Shown here in pieces: positions 17,184 to 27,396 of a DNA stretch of 64,000 bases. The DNA is from Hyphomicrobiales bacterium. GTDB lineage: Bacteria; Pseudomonadota; Alphaproteobacteria; Rhizobiales; Rhizobiaceae. The position numbers and the translations under genes are program-made. The notes beneath the pieces were generated by a model. That model was not told where the DNA came from. It was given only the letters and a program-made list of their open reading frames with translations, and ran no database searches. Position 1 is the first letter of the stretch, and each line of letters starts with the position of its first letter. The DNA lies in assembly GCA_900469625.1 (NCBI GenBank), contig UBXV01000005.1, forward strand, positions 231,844 to 295,843, in the 5' to 3' direction.

Positions 17184-17741
17184 ATGTTATTCAGACGTAG
17201 AAAACCGGTGACGATCTCCGAAAGGCTTCGCGCGCTTGTCTGGCCGCGCAAGGGGTTTCGGCGTGGCCCGCGTTACATGGCGCTGCGCATTCTGCGCCTG
17301 TCGTCGTCGCCGCACTCGATCGCTGTCGGCGTTGCGGCAGGGGCCGCATCCTCGTTCACGCCCTTCTTTGGGCTGCATATCGTCATCGCAGTCGCGCTCG
17401 CTTCGGTTTTCTCCGGCAACCTGCTGGCCGCAGCCATTACCACAGCGCTTGCCAACCCGGTGACGATCCCGATGATCCTGACCGCGTCCTACGAGCTCGG
17501 GACCGCCATCATGGGCCCGCAGGGCTCCAGCGTCGCGACCAGCGCCGATGTCGCGCACATGATCGAGCACCTCGAATTTTCCGCTCTATGGGGCCCTGTG
17601 TTCAAGCCGATGCTGGTCGGCTCGCTTCCGCTTGCCGCCGCCGGCGCCCTGATCTTTTATCCCCTGGCCTATCAGGCGGCCCGTCTCTTCCAGTCTCGCC
17701 GGCAGCGAGCCCGCTCGCCCGGGGCAAGGTCCACATCATGA
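17184..17741 (+). CDS. DUF2062 membrane protein
   Basis: A 185-residue inner-membrane protein. After a basic N-terminus ([15 protein letters not shown]) come the DUF2062 landmarks [25 protein letters not shown] and ANPVTIPMI, with hydrophobic helices at about 45-65, 68-95, 100-120 and 145-170. Function unknown; often annotated as a small exopolysaccharide-region protein. The start at 17184 is taken where homology begins. The frame is open further upstream without a ribosome site. The stop codon overlaps the acpS ATG by four bases (ATGA), so it heads the DUF2062-acpS-lepB-rnc-era run. Confidence 0.88.
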   Translation: MLFRRRKPVTISERLRALVWPRKGFRRGPRYMALRILRLSSSPHSIAVGVAAGAASSFTPFFGLHIVIAVALASVFSGNLLAAAITTALANPVTIPMILTASYELGTAIMGPQGSSVATSADVAHMIEHLEFSALWGPVFKPMLVGSLPLAAAGALIFYPLAYQAARLFQSRRQRARSPGARSTS

Positions 17742-18157
17742 TCATCGGCATCGGCAGCGACCTCATCGACATCAGGCGGATCGAAAATTCGCTGTCGCGC
17801 TTCGGCGAGCGTTTCGTCAAGCGCTGCTTCACGGACGTCGAGATTGCCAAATCCGAAGGCCGCAAGAACCGGGCCGCCTCGTACGCCAAGCGTTTCGCAG
17901 CCAAGGAAGCCTGTTCCAAGGCGCTTGGCACCGGAATAGCGCATGGCGTCTTCTGGAAGGACATGGGCGTCATCAATTTGCCCGGCGGCAAGCCGACGAT
18001 GCATTTGAGCGGTGGCGCCGCCGAAAGGCTTCAGGCGATGATGCCCGGGGGGTATCGCGCGGCGATCCATCTGACGATCACCGACGATTTTCCGCTGGCG
18101 CAGGCCTTCGTGATTATCGAGGCACTCCCCGTTGCTCCGCCAGAGGGAACGGTTTAG
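17738..18157 (+). CDS. acpS: Holo-[acyl-carrier-protein] synthase
   Basis: Transfers 4'-phosphopantetheine from CoA to acyl carrier protein. 139 residues. The magnesium ligands are visible: Asp8 in [11 protein letters not shown] and Glu57 in [13 protein letters not shown]. The remaining AcpS blocks ([27 protein letters not shown]) are intact. It is translationally coupled to the DUF2062 gene by an ATGA overlap. lepB follows after a 170-base gap. Confidence 0.95.
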   Translation: MIIGIGSDLIDIRRIENSLSRFGERFVKRCFTDVEIAKSEGRKNRAASYAKRFAAKEACSKALGTGIAHGVFWKDMGVINLPGGKPTMHLSGGAAERLQAMMPGGYRAAIHLTITDDFPLAQAFVIIEALPVAPPEGTV

Positions 18158-18327
18158 AGCATTCCGTTGAGAAAATCGGGCATGCCCGTCCGCAAGGACG
18201 CCGGCGCCCTCGCGGGACAGATTTTTTTGCGCATGCTCCGCCCTTGAGGCTGGAACAGAATGTGCGAACGACAGTTGATTGGGCGGCACGCTTCGAGTGC
18301 GCGCCGATGACAAAGGAAAACAGCAGC

Positions 18328-19071
18328 GTGGCAGAAAAGACAGAAGCGAAGCAGAGCGGTCTCTGGGAGAATGTGAAGGTCATCATCCAGGCGCTGCTCC
18401 TGGCCGTGGTCATTCGCACCGTCTTCTTTCAACCCTTCACCATTCCGTCAGGCTCGATGATGCCGACGCTGCTTGTCGGCGACTACATCTTCGTCAACAA
18501 GTTCGCCTACGGCTATTCCAAGTATTCTCTGCCGTTCTCGCCAGACCTGTTTTCGGGCCGCATCTTCGCAAGCGAACCCGAGCGCGGCGATATCGTCGTT
18601 TTCCGCTTCCCGCCCAATCCCGATATCGACTACATCAAGCGTCTGGTCGGCCTTCCCGGTGATCGCATTCAGGTTCGCAACAGCATTCTCTATGTCAACG
18701 ACAAGCCGATCGAGCGCGCGCCTGACGGCGCCTTCCGCGCCGACGACCAGTACGACACCGGTGGCGACGTGCCTGTCTACCGGGAAACGATGGACAACGG
18801 CGTATCCTACGACACGCTCGATCAGTTCCCCGATTCGCGTGGCGACAACACCCGCGAGTTCATCGTGCCCGAAGGCCATTACTTCATGATGGGCGACAAC
18901 CGCGACAACTCGGCCGACAGCCGCTTCGACGTCGGCTTCGTGCCCGCTGAAAACCTTGTTGGCCGCGCCAGCCTGATCTTCTTCTCGCTCGGCAACGACA
19001 CCTCGTTCCGCGAGATCTGGAAGTGGCCGGCGAACCTGCGCTACGACCGCCTGTTCAAGGCGGTCGAATGA
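18328..19071 (+). CDS. lepB: Signal peptidase I
   Basis: Removes signal peptides from secreted proteins at the periplasmic face of the inner membrane. 247 residues from the GTG at 18328. A single N-terminal membrane helix (about 14-35, VKVIIQALLLAVVIRTVFF) is followed by the catalytic serine in PSGSMMPT (Ser43), the lysine in DYIKRLVGLPGD (Lys104) and the box MGDNRDNSADSR. The GTG has AAGGA upstream and gives a typical rhizobial length. An ATG at 18307 would add seven residues and is the alternative. Its stop codon overlaps the rnc start by four bases. Confidence 0.93.
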   Translation: MAEKTEAKQSGLWENVKVIIQALLLAVVIRTVFFQPFTIPSGSMMPTLLVGDYIFVNKFAYGYSKYSLPFSPDLFSGRIFASEPERGDIVVFRFPPNPDIDYIKRLVGLPGDRIQVRNSILYVNDKPIERAPDGAFRADDQYDTGGDVPVYRETMDNGVSYDTLDQFPDSRGDNTREFIVPEGHYFMMGDNRDNSADSRFDVGFVPAENLVGRASLIFFSLGNDTSFREIWKWPANLRYDRLFKAVE

Positions 19072-19787
19072 TGAAGGCGCGGTCGCTGAGCGCGGAGGAT
19101 CGGGCCAAGCTCGAGGCCGTGATTGGCTATCAGTTCAGCGAGAAGGAGCGGCTGGATCGGGCACTGACCCATTCCAGCGCCCGCAATGCCAAGGGGTCGA
19201 ACTACCAGCGGCTCGAGTTCCTCGGGGACCGGGTACTTGGGCTTTGCATCTCCGAACTGCTGTTCCAGACATTTCGCGATGCCAACGAAGGCGAGCTTTC
19301 GGTGAGGCTGAACCAGCTCGTCAGCGCCGAAAGCTGCGCCCAGGTCGCCGACGACCTGGAGCTGCACCAGTTTATCCGCACCGGTTCCGACGTGAAGAAA
19401 ATCACCGGAAAGGCGATGATGAATGTGCGCGCCGATGTGGTAGAGTCGCTGATCGCCGCCATCTATCTCGACGGCGGGCTCGAGGCGGCGCGTTCGTTCG
19501 TGCTGCGTCACTGGAAAGAGCGTGCGACCCGCGCCGATGGCGCCCGTCGTGATGCCAAGACCGAATTGCAGGAATGGGCGCACGCCAAGTTTGGCATCGC
19601 GCCGGCATACCGGACGGACGATCGCTCCGGCCCCGACCACGATCCGCGCTTCACCGTGACCGTTGAGGTCGGGGGCGTAGCACCCGAGACGGGGACGGAT
19701 CGATCCAAGCGCGGCGCCGAGCAGGTGGCCGCGACGAAATTATTGGAACGCGAAGGCGTGTGGCGGAAAAACTCCGCCGGAAATTGA
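19068..19787 (+). CDS. rnc: Ribonuclease III
   Basis: Double-strand-specific endoribonuclease for rRNA and mRNA processing. 239 residues. The catalytic signature LEFLGDRVLGL (Glu50, Asp54) and the second acidic pair in ADVVESLIAA (Asp123, Glu126) are intact, and a double-strand RNA-binding domain (about 155-235, AKTELQEWAHAKFG...AAKLL-like VAATKLLE) closes the protein. It overlaps lepB by four bases. era starts eight bases after its stop. The gene order lepB-rnc-era matches that of E. coli. Confidence 0.96.
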   Translation: MMKARSLSAEDRAKLEAVIGYQFSEKERLDRALTHSSARNAKGSNYQRLEFLGDRVLGLCISELLFQTFRDANEGELSVRLNQLVSAESCAQVADDLELHQFIRTGSDVKKITGKAMMNVRADVVESLIAAIYLDGGLEAARSFVLRHWKERATRADGARRDAKTELQEWAHAKFGIAPAYRTDDRSGPDHDPRFTVTVEVGGVAPETGTDRSKRGAEQVAATKLLEREGVWRKNSAGN

Positions 19788-19795
19788 CGGAAAAC

Positions 19796-20725
19796 ATGAC
19801 TGATATGGAAAAAGATACGGCCGCTGAAAGCGCGCCGACACACTCGGGTTTCGTGGCGCTGATCGGCGCCACGAATGCCGGCAAGTCGACCCTGGTCAAC
19901 CGCCTCGTCGGCGCGAAGGTTTCGATCGTCAGCCACAAGGTGCAGACGACCCGGGCGATCGTGCGCGGCATTGCCATCCACGACAACGCACAGATCGTGT
20001 TCATGGACACGCCCGGCATCTTCAAGCCGCGGCGCCGGCTCGACCGGGCCATGGTGACGACGGCCTGGGGCGGCGCCAAGGATGCCGATGTGATCATGCT
20101 GTTGATCGACAGCGAGCGCGGCCTGAAGGGGGATGCGGAAACGATCCTGCAAGGCCTGAAGGAAGTCCACCAGCCGAAGATCCTGGTCTTGAACAAGATC
20201 GACCAGGTGCGGCCGGAGGATCTGCTGAAGCTAGCGGCAGCGGCCAACGAGACAATCCAGTTCGAGCGCACCTTCATGATCTCGGCGCTGACCGGCTCCG
20301 GCTGCAAGGACCTGATGGATTATCTCGCCGAAAAGCTGCCGGAAGGTCCCTGGTATTATCCCGAGGACCAGATCTCCGACCTGCCGATGCGTCAGCTCGC
20401 TGCCGAAATCACCCGCGAGAAGCTGTTCCTGCGTCTGCACCAGGAGCTTCCCTATGCATCGCATGTGGAAACCGAGAAGTGGGAAGAGCGCAAGGACGGA
20501 TCCGTTCGCATCGAACAGGTGATCTACGTCGAGCGTGAAAGCCAGAAGAAGATCGCGCTCGGCAAGAACGGCGACGCGATCAAGGCGATCTCCACCGCAT
20601 CGCGCAAGGAAATCTCCGAGATTCTCGAGCAGCCGGTGCACCTCTTCCTGTTCGTCAAGGTTCGGGAAAACTGGGGCGACGATCCCGAGCGTTTCCGCGA
20701 AATGGGTCTCGAATTCCCGCGCTGA
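19796..20725 (+). CDS. era: GTPase Era
   Basis: A ribosome-assembly GTPase that binds the 3' end of 16S rRNA. 309 residues. The G motifs are visible: G1 GATNAGKST, G2 in KVQTTRAI, G3 DTPG, G4 NKID, G5 SALTGSG. The C-terminal KH domain (about 215-300, QVIYVERESQKKIALGKNGDAIK) is complete. The start at 19796 has GACGGAAAAC upstream. A GTG at 19760, overlapping rnc by 28 bases, is possible but adds a non-homologous basic segment. recO, usually next to era, is instead about 11.8 kb downstream. Confidence 0.95.
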   Translation: MTDMEKDTAAESAPTHSGFVALIGATNAGKSTLVNRLVGAKVSIVSHKVQTTRAIVRGIAIHDNAQIVFMDTPGIFKPRRRLDRAMVTTAWGGAKDADVIMLLIDSERGLKGDAETILQGLKEVHQPKILVLNKIDQVRPEDLLKLAAAANETIQFERTFMISALTGSGCKDLMDYLAEKLPEGPWYYPEDQISDLPMRQLAAEITREKLFLRLHQELPYASHVETEKWEERKDGSVRIEQVIYVERESQKKIALGKNGDAIKAISTASRKEISEILEQPVHLFLFVKVRENWGDDPERFREMGLEFPR

Positions 20726-20753
20726 TCGCGCGTTCTTGAAAGCTGCATTGACG

Positions 20754-20780
20754 CCGCCCGCCAGCATTGCTGGCGGGCGG
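20754..20780. terminator. Strong hairpin between convergent era and GDPD genes
   Basis: Perfect 12-bp stem CCGCCCGCCAGC/GCTGGCGGGCGG (20754-20765 and 20769-20780) with a 3-base ATT loop. It sits between two convergent stop codons, so it probably ends both transcripts, although no clean T-run follows on either side. Confidence 0.6.
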
Positions 20781-20797
20781 TCGTGTTTCAAGGGTGA

Positions 20798-21775
20798 TCA
20801 GAGCGCCTGCGGCCTCTTTGCCAGCAGCGGGCCGATCGTTTCGGCGCGGTTTGTCCACACGTAGCCCGAGAAAGTCTCCGGCACCAATTCGAGATCCTCC
20901 GGCCTGTCGATGCCCGTGGTGAAGTCGCCGCCGGCATAGGGGCCGAACAGGATCACGTCGCTGCCAGCCGATTTCATCCTTTCGGCAAAGCGGTCTGGCC
21001 AGCCCCAGAGCCAGGGTGCGTAGTTGCCCGGAACGACCACCAGCGTGTTCTGGCAGGCTGCCGGAACGATGCCGGTCCAGCCATAGGCAGCATAGCGGGT
21101 GAGGCAGCCGACCGCGGATTCCCGGTCGTAACCTCGCATGCCCTCCACCAGTTTCAATGTCTCCCGTGTCGGCCGGTCGCCGCCATAGACCCCGAAGACG
21201 GCATTGCGCCACTCGGGCCGCGCTTGAAGGAGGGCCGCGAGTGCCGTGCCTTCCTCGGCGCGGCGGCTCTTGAAATTGACAAGGAACTGGCGATCGGGCA
21301 GGGCGGCAAACACCTCCTCGAGCGTCGGCATCTGGCCGATGCCCTTGCCGCGAAACGGAAATGTCTTGCCGCCGTCGGCCGTGTAGCCGTGGCCGATATC
21401 AAGGGTCTTCAACACCGGCATCGGCGTTTCCTCGGTGACGCCCTTGCCTTCGGTGCGGCAGTCGAGCGTCCAGTCGTGGAAGACGGCGAACTGCCGATCA
21501 GGGGTCAGGTGGATGTCGAGCTCGACCACGGCAGCGCCGGCATCGAAAGCGGCCTGCATCGAGGCGATGGTGTTCTCAAGGTAGTCGTGCCGCGGTTGTT
21601 CGATGATATCCGCCGTGCACGTATCTTTGCCGACATCAGCCTTCGGATAGGTCTGGTGAACGCCGCGGTGGGCGAGAATTTTAGGCGCGCCTGCGGGCGG
21701 GTTTGCCAGCAGGGATGTGTTCAGAAGCCAGACGACGGCGGCGAACACGGCGGTGATGACGGCGAATCTCTTCAT
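20798..21775 (-). CDS. Exported glycerophosphodiester phosphodiesterase family protein
   Basis: A 325-residue TIM-barrel GDPD enzyme. The N-terminal segment (MKRFAVITAVFAAVVWLLNTSLLA) is a signal peptide or anchor. The catalytic set is visible: His-Arg in ILAHRGVHQ, the E-x-D metal pair in VVELDIHLTPD and the second histidine in FHDWTLDC, followed by the usual PTLEEV. A 25-residue insert between the first histidine and the NTIAS segment contains a cysteine. The chain carries several further cysteines. The substrate may be glycerophosphodiesters from phospholipid turnover, but exported GDPDs vary. Ribosome site GAGGAG before 21775. Convergent with era and divergent from the glutathione transferase gene. 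Confidence 0.87.
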   Translation of the reverse strand: MKRFAVITAVFAAVVWLLNTSLLANPPAGAPKILAHRGVHQTYPKADVGKDTCTADIIEQPRHDYLENTIASMQAAFDAGAAVVELDIHLTPDRQFAVFHDWTLDCRTEGKGVTEETPMPVLKTLDIGHGYTADGGKTFPFRGKGIGQMPTLEEVFAALPDRQFLVNFKSRRAEEGTALAALLQARPEWRNAVFGVYGGDRPTRETLKLVEGMRGYDRESAVGCLTRYAAYGWTGIVPAACQNTLVVVPGNYAPWLWGWPDRFAERMKSAGSDVILFGPYAGGDFTTGIDRPEDLELVPETFSGYVWTNRAETIGPLLAKRPQAL

Positions 21776-21945
21776 TCGGTTTCTCCTCTTTGCACCGGAT
21801 TGCTCGACATTGTGGCGCCAGGATGGTGTTGCGCGCCCCGCGTGTGGTCGTCGATTTGCGAACGATCTGTCACCCCACGGTCGAATTGACCGGTTTGCGC
21901 GCGCGTGAGAGGGATTGGCGTCCCATGAGGTTCAGGAGAAAATTC

Positions 21946-22986
21946 ATGCCGCAACTCGTCGATGGAAAATGGGTGAAGGGCGACGTTGCCGCGAGCGAGA
22001 TGAAGGGGGGCGCCTTCCACCGCGAGCCGACCCGTTTTCGCAGCTGGATCACGGCCGATGGCAGCCCGGGCCCACAGGGGCAGCCGGGGCTTCCGGCAGA
22101 AGCGGGACGCTACCGGCTTTTCGTCTCCTATCTCTGCCCTTGGGCGTCGCGCACGATCGCCTTTCGCAATCTGAAAGGACTTCAGGACATCGTCGGGCTG
22201 ACGGTCTCGAGCCCCGTTCTCGGAGAGGACGGCTGGGTCTATGGCGCACCCGTGGACGCCGGTCCTCGCATCGGCAAGATCCGCTATCACCACGAACTCT
22301 ATACGGCGAGCGATGCCGGTTACACGGGCAAGGTATCCGTCCCCGTTCTCTGGGATATGCAGGAAGGCCGCATCGTCAACAACGAATCCGCCGACATCAT
22401 CCGCATCCTGAACACGGCCTTCGACGGCTTGACCAGCAATCGCCTCGATTTCTATCCGCAGGCGCTGAGCCTCGAGATCGATCGCTGGAACGATCCGATC
22501 TACGAGCGCGTCAACAACGGCGTCTATCGCGCGGGCTTCGCCAAGACCCAGGGCGCCTATGATGACGCCGTCGCCAGCCTGTTCGACATGCTCGACGAAC
22601 TCGAGCGCCACCTGACGACCAATCGCTACATCGCGGGCGAACATCTGACCGAAGCCGACATCCGCCTGTTCGTAACGTTGGTCCGGTTTGATGCCGCCTA
22701 TCACGGCGTCTTCAAGTGCAACATCCGCCGGATCGAGGATTATCCGGCGCTCTCCAACTATCTGAGAGAAATCTACCAATGGCCGGGGATTGCCGAGACG
22801 GTGCGCATCGACCACATCAAGCAAGGCTATTACGGCATCGCGCACGTCAATCCCACGCGGATCGTGCCAGCCGGTCCGATGCTCGATTTCTCCCGGCCGC
22901 ATGATCGGGATGCTTTGCCAGGCCGCGGCGTCGTCGGTGCTGACGCTACCAATTTACTAAGCAAACAAATCTTTGAGGGCGCATAA
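21946..22986 (+). CDS. Glutathionyl-hydroquinone reductase (Xi-class GST)
   Basis: A 346-residue Xi-class glutathione transferase that reduces glutathionyl-(hydro)quinones. Family marks: a long N-terminal extension with FHREPTRFRSWIT, the catalytic Cys64 in SYLCPWASRT (CPWA; many relatives have CPWAHR), VPVLWD near the glutathione site with NNESADIIRILN, and the C-terminal helical domain ending in the conserved IVPAGP segment. ATG 21946 has AGGAG. Other in-frame starts upstream lack homology. A monocistronic unit divergent from the GDPD gene. Confidence 0.92.
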   Translation: MPQLVDGKWVKGDVAASEMKGGAFHREPTRFRSWITADGSPGPQGQPGLPAEAGRYRLFVSYLCPWASRTIAFRNLKGLQDIVGLTVSSPVLGEDGWVYGAPVDAGPRIGKIRYHHELYTASDAGYTGKVSVPVLWDMQEGRIVNNESADIIRILNTAFDGLTSNRLDFYPQALSLEIDRWNDPIYERVNNGVYRAGFAKTQGAYDDAVASLFDMLDELERHLTTNRYIAGEHLTEADIRLFVTLVRFDAAYHGVFKCNIRRIEDYPALSNYLREIYQWPGIAETVRIDHIKQGYYGIAHVNPTRIVPAGPMLDFSRPHDRDALPGRGVVGADATNLLSKQIFEGA

Positions 22987-23278
22987 AGAGCCCATTGCCA
23001 ATCGATCGAAGCTTACTACGTTAGTGTAAGTTCTGATGGATTGGAGCCCGATGGCGGCTGACCTGACGACGTTCCGATAGCGCGCGCACGAGGAGCGCGA
23101 CATGCTTGCCGGAAGCCGTGAGGCGACGCCCGCGCCGGTTACTACCGCTTCCGGACAGACGTCGCGCGGTGCGCCACATATCGTGTCACGCCGCATCGTC
23201 CTTCGATGCACCGGTAGAACCGAGAGCGTAGCTGCACTTTTCGCCAGGACGCAGGTGTCCGTTTGGCAGAGGTTGGCT

Positions 23279-24535
23279 ATGAATGCGGCATTGTTGAACA
23301 TGCTTCGCCGTCTGGTGCGAAAGGGTAATCTGACGGTGTTTTTCTCCGGCGGCGAAGAGCTTATTCTGGGTGACGGCTCGGGAAAGCCGACGACGATCCG
23401 CATCGCAGATCCAGAGGCCGAAAAGGCGATCGCCATCGATCCGAGCCTGCGCTTCGGCGAGCTTTACATGGACGGACGGGTGGTTATCGACGACGGCGAC
23501 ATCTTCGATGTCATCACGATTGCCAAGCTGAACGGGATGGAGCATGCCGCGACCCTGCCAAACATGCTGGTCGCTTTGCAGCATGTCTTGCGCCAGCAGG
23601 TGAAGAGCCGAATGCCGGTCAATCGAAACCGGCACAATGTCGCCCATCACTATGACCTCGATCGCAAGCTCTTCAATCTGTTTCTCGACGATGACTGGCA
23701 ATACTCCTGCGCCTATTTCGAGCCGCCGGGCATCTCGCTCGACGAGGCACAGCTCGCCAAGAAGCGCCATATCGCCGCCAAGCTGCTGCTCGAGCCCGGG
23801 CAGAAGGTGCTGGAGATCGGCTCCGGCTGGGGCGGCATGGCGATGTACCTGGCCGAATCCTCCGGTGTGGAGGTGACAGGCATCACGCTGAGCGAGGAGC
23901 AACTGAAGATCTCGCGCGAGCGCGCAGCCAAGCGCGGCCTCTCCGATCGTGTCCGCTTCGAGCTCCAGGATTACCGGACGATGCAGGGGCGGCAATTCGA
24001 TCGCATCGTCTCGGTGGGTATGTTCGAGCATGTCGGCATCGGCAATTACGGCCGGTTCTTTCGCAAGATCAAGGAGCTTTTGAAGCCGGAAGGTGTGATG
24101 CTGCTGCACTCCATCGGGCAGGTCTACAAGCCCTGGGCAACCAATCCCTGGATCGAGAAATACATTTTTCCCGGCGGTTACATTCCCGCACTCTCTGAAG
24201 TTCTGCCGTCGGTGGAAAGGACGCGTCTTCTGGTCAAGGATGTCGAGATCCTGCCGATGCACTATGCCTGGACATTGCGGGCATGGAGGCAGCGCTTCCT
24301 GGCGCGGCGCGACGAGGTGGTGAAGCTGTTCGACGAGCGCTTCTTCCGCATGTGGGAGTTCTATCTCGCCGCGTCCGAAGCCGCCTTTCTGTATGACAAG
24401 CACTTCATCTTCCAGCTGCAGTTGTCACCGTCGCTTGAAGCGGTGCCCTTCGCGCGCGGCTACATCGAGGCGAAAGAGCGCGAGCTGATCGAATTCGAGA
24501 AGACCCGCCCGCCGCTCGAGCCGGTGGATATCTGA
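23279..24535 (+). CDS. cfa: Cyclopropane-fatty-acyl-phospholipid synthase
   Basis: Adds a methylene from S-adenosylmethionine across cis double bonds of membrane phospholipid acyl chains. 418 residues. The SAM site VLEIGSGWGGMAMYLAE is intact, followed by GITLSEEQL, the FDRIVSVGMFEHVG catalytic block and YIFPGGYIP. The N-terminal lipid-binding domain (about 1-120) is present. The start at 23279 is chosen by homology. The open frame reaches back to 23102 with arginine-rich, non-homologous residues. 292 bases of promoter region precede it. Rhizobia typically have two cfa genes; which one this is cannot be decided here. Confidence 0.93.
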   Translation: MNAALLNMLRRLVRKGNLTVFFSGGEELILGDGSGKPTTIRIADPEAEKAIAIDPSLRFGELYMDGRVVIDDGDIFDVITIAKLNGMEHAATLPNMLVALQHVLRQQVKSRMPVNRNRHNVAHHYDLDRKLFNLFLDDDWQYSCAYFEPPGISLDEAQLAKKRHIAAKLLLEPGQKVLEIGSGWGGMAMYLAESSGVEVTGITLSEEQLKISRERAAKRGLSDRVRFELQDYRTMQGRQFDRIVSVGMFEHVGIGNYGRFFRKIKELLKPEGVMLLHSIGQVYKPWATNPWIEKYIFPGGYIPALSEVLPSVERTRLLVKDVEILPMHYAWTLRAWRQRFLARRDEVVKLFDERFFRMWEFYLAASEAAFLYDKHFIFQLQLSPSLEAVPFARGYIEAKERELIEFEKTRPPLEPVDI

Positions 24536-24701
24536 AATCTGACACCTACCCCGTCAGAAGGCACCCGCGCTTCGACAGCCCCGGCCGTGCCCGAGCGGCA
24601 CGTCTTCTGTGGAGTTCCGGTTTTGCCGCGCAGGCCTTCACTTGGCCTTGAATAGCTGCGCCTTTATGGTCGCGACTGAAAACAGGAAAGACGGATCCCC
24701 C

Positions 24702-27008
24702 ATGGCCAGCCCAGCAAAACCCATCGCCGCCATCATTGCCAGCGAGATCAAGGCATCGACCTCCCAGGTTGTCGCCGCCGTCGAACTGCTCGATGAGGGT
24801 GCGACCGTGCCGTTTATCGCGCGCTACCGCAAGGAAGTGACCGGCGGGCTGGACGATACGCAATTGCGCACGCTGGCCGAGCGCCTGACCTATCTGCGCG
24901 AACTGGAGGCAAGACGGGGTTCGATCATCGAATCCATCCGCGGACAGGGCAAGCTGACCGACGAACTCGAAGCCAAGATCGCGGCAGTCGGCACCAAGGC
25001 CGAGCTCGAGGATATCTATCTTCCCTACAAGCCGAAGCGGCGCACCAAGGCGGAAATCGCCAGGGAACGTGGCCTCGGCCCGCTTGCGGAGGCGATCGTC
25101 GCCGACCGGACCATCGCGCCCGCCGATCGCGCCACGGCATATCTGACGGCGGATGTGCCCGACGTGAAGACGGCTCTCGACGGTGCCCGCGACATCATCG
25201 CCGAAGGCATGACCGAGAACGCCGACCTGCTCGGCCGCCTGCGTAGCCACATGAAGGGGGCGGCATTCCTCAGGGCGAAGGTGGTCGACGGCAAGCAGGA
25301 GGCGGGCGCCAAGTTCTCCGACTATTTCGACCACACCGAGCGTTGGGCGACGACACCGGGCCACCGGGCGCTCGCCATGCTGCGCGGCTGGAACGAAGAG
25401 GTGCTGAGCGTCGATATCGTCGTCGACCAGGACGACACGTCTCCGGTCAAGCCGGTCGAGCGGATGATCGCAGCCGCCTACACGGTCGGCGGCCATCTGC
25501 CGGGCGACAAGTGGCTGTCGGAGGTCATCGGCTGGACCTGGCGGGTGAAACTGTCGATGTCCCTGTCGCTCGACCTGATGCGCGAGTTGCGCGAGCGGGC
25601 GGAAGAAGAGGCTATCCACGTCTTTGCTCGCAACCTCAAGGATCTGCTGCTGGCCGCGCCGGCCGGATCGCGCGCCACGATGGGGCTCGATCCGGGCATC
25701 CGAACCGGGGTCAAGGTTGCCATCGTCGATGGCACCGGCAAATTGCTGGAGACGACCACCGTCTATCCGTTCCCGCCAAAGAACGACGTGCGCGGCACGC
25801 AGGCCGAACTGGCCTCGCTGATCCGCAAGCACAAGGTCGAGCTGATCGCGATCGGCAACGGCACCGGCAGCCGCGAGACTGAAAAACTGGTCGCGGACAT
25901 GCTGGCGCAATTGCCGGCGCCGAAGCCGACCAAGGTTATCGTTTCGGAGGCCGGCGCATCGGTCTATTCCGCATCCGAGACTGCCGCTCTCGAATTTCCC
26001 GGCCTCGACGTCTCGCTGCGCGGCGCGGTGTCGATCGCGCGGCGCCTGCAGGATCCTCTTGCCGAACTCGTCAAGATCGAGCCGAAATCGATCGGCGTCG
26101 GCCAGTATCAGCATGATGTCGACCAGTCGAAGCTCAGCCGTTCGCTGGATGCGGTGGTCGAAGACGCCGTGAACGCGGTCGGCGTCGATGTGAATACGGC
26201 GTCCGCGCCGCTGCTTGCCCGTGTCTCCGGTCTCGGAAAGTCATCGGCGGAAGCGATCGTCGCGCACCGTGATGCCGCAGGTCCCTTTGCCAGCCGCAAG
26301 GATCTGCTGAAGGTCGCCCGTCTCGGCGCGCGCACTTTCGAGCAGTGCGCCGGCTTCCTGCGCATTCCCGATGGCAAGGAGCCGCTCGATGCGTCTTCCG
26401 TCCATCCGGAAGCCTATGGCGTCGCCAAGAAGATCGTCGCTGCCTGCGGGCGGGATGTTCGTTCGCTGATGGGGGACAGTGCGGCGCTGCAAAAACTCGA
26501 CCCGCGCGTGTTTGTCGACGAGCGTTTTGGTCTGCCGACTGTCAAGGACATTCTGGCCGAACTCGAAAAGCCCGGCCGCGACCCGCGCCCGAGCTTCAAG
26601 ACCGCGACTTTTGCCGAGGGAATCGATGACATCAAGGACCTGAAGGTCGGCATGCAGCTCGAAGGCACGGTCACCAACGTCGCCGCTTTCGGCGCCTTCG
26701 TCGATATTGGCGTGCACCAGGACGGTCTCGTCCATGTCTCGCAGCTGGCCGACCGGTTCGTGAAGGATCCGCACGAGGTGGTCAAGGCTGGCGACGTCGT
26801 CAAGGTGAGGGTCACCGAAGTCGACGTGCCGCGCAAGCGCATCGGCCTGACCATGCGCAAGGACGGTGCCGACGCGGGTCGTGAGCCCAGGGCAGCTGCG
26901 CCCAACAACGGCAATCGCGGCGCACCCGCCCGCCCGCAAAAACAGCCGCAGCAACCCGCGCAAGGCGCCTTCGGGGCTGCGCTCATGGAAGCGATGAAGC
27001 GCAAGTGA
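24702..27008 (+). CDS. tex: Transcription accessory protein Tex
   Basis: A 768-residue RNA-binding protein of the Tex/YhgF family. Domains in order: a helical Tex N-terminal part (about 1-190), a YqgF/RNase H-like domain (about 325-450; [17 protein letters not shown]), a helix-hairpin-helix region (about 495-560; [16 protein letters not shown]) and a C-terminal S1 domain (about 645-720; [21 protein letters not shown]), then a basic glutamine/proline-rich tail. It affects transcription and RNA metabolism; its biochemical role is poorly defined. The start at 24702 is preferred by homology. An ATG at 24666 is an alternative. Confidence 0.95.
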   Translation: MASPAKPIAAIIASEIKASTSQVVAAVELLDEGATVPFIARYRKEVTGGLDDTQLRTLAERLTYLRELEARRGSIIESIRGQGKLTDELEAKIAAVGTKAELEDIYLPYKPKRRTKAEIARERGLGPLAEAIVADRTIAPADRATAYLTADVPDVKTALDGARDIIAEGMTENADLLGRLRSHMKGAAFLRAKVVDGKQEAGAKFSDYFDHTERWATTPGHRALAMLRGWNEEVLSVDIVVDQDDTSPVKPVERMIAAAYTVGGHLPGDKWLSEVIGWTWRVKLSMSLSLDLMRELRERAEEEAIHVFARNLKDLLLAAPAGSRATMGLDPGIRTGVKVAIVDGTGKLLETTTVYPFPPKNDVRGTQAELASLIRKHKVELIAIGNGTGSRETEKLVADMLAQLPAPKPTKVIVSEAGASVYSASETAALEFPGLDVSLRGAVSIARRLQDPLAELVKIEPKSIGVGQYQHDVDQSKLSRSLDAVVEDAVNAVGVDVNTASAPLLARVSGLGKSSAEAIVAHRDAAGPFASRKDLLKVARLGARTFEQCAGFLRIPDGKEPLDASSVHPEAYGVAKKIVAACGRDVRSLMGDSAALQKLDPRVFVDERFGLPTVKDILAELEKPGRDPRPSFKTATFAEGIDDIKDLKVGMQLEGTVTNVAAFGAFVDIGVHQDGLVHVSQLADRFVKDPHEVVKAGDVVKVRVTEVDVPRKRIGLTMRKDGADAGREPRAAAPNNGNRGAPARPQKQPQQPAQGAFGAALMEAMKRK

Positions 27009-27396
27009 TTGTGCCATTGTACCGCGCGGCCAGACGGGCGCGCGGTACCGGAGCGCTCCGGCGCGTTTCCGATTTGGACGCAAAGACGGAAACGCTCCCC
27101 GTCTTGGCCGAAAACCGCTCCGCACTTTGCCTGAAAGTGCCCTGAGTTGCCTCGTCAAAGCCTTTACTCGCACCCGACCTGCGCGCCCGTGCCTTAGCCC
27201 GGAAGTCGTAGCGGAACCGGGCAACTCTCTATGAATTAGGTAATTGTAATATATGGGTGGCGCCGCCATACTGACGATGTGGCGGCACATGTACCGTGTC
27301 GCGAGCAAGTGCCGATCATAACAATGCCGGTCTACGGCGGACGAGGTCAGCGGAAACTCCTTTTCCGCCGGGTTTCCCGGCCAAAGGTGGTGCGTC
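27009..27396. other. Intergenic region with hairpin and mosaic repeat
   Basis: 388 bases after tex. A 10-bp stem GTACCGCGCG/CGCGCGGTAC (27019-27028 and 27039-27048) may end the tex transcript although no T-run follows. A palindromic mosaic repeat (27049-27145) comes next. The remaining bases, to the ribosome site at about 27385, are AT-richer (AATTAGGTAATTGTAATATATGG region, about 27236-27255) and probably contain the promoter of the small exported protein gene. Confidence 0.5.
27049..27145 (-). repeat. RIME-type mosaic repeat, copy 1
   Basis: Shares the 19-base core GAAAACCGCTCCGCACTTT (27110-27128) with the reverse complement of the element at 38389-38490, and like it contains GGAAACG/CGTTTCC arms (CGTTTCC near 27064, GGAAACGCTCC near 27088). 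This matches the Rhizobium intergenic mosaic element (RIME) type of palindromic repeat. The boundaries are approximate. Confidence 0.65.

Noticed and set aside
18156-18243. Possible third mosaic repeat beginning AGAGCATTCCG after acpS
   Set aside because: Only the left arm resembles the elements at 27 and 38 kb. The core and right arm are missing, so I did not list it as a repeat.
24546-26114. 522-codon minus-strand frame over tex
   Set aside because: Antisense to a well-conserved Tex protein. No recognisable domain and no ribosome site.
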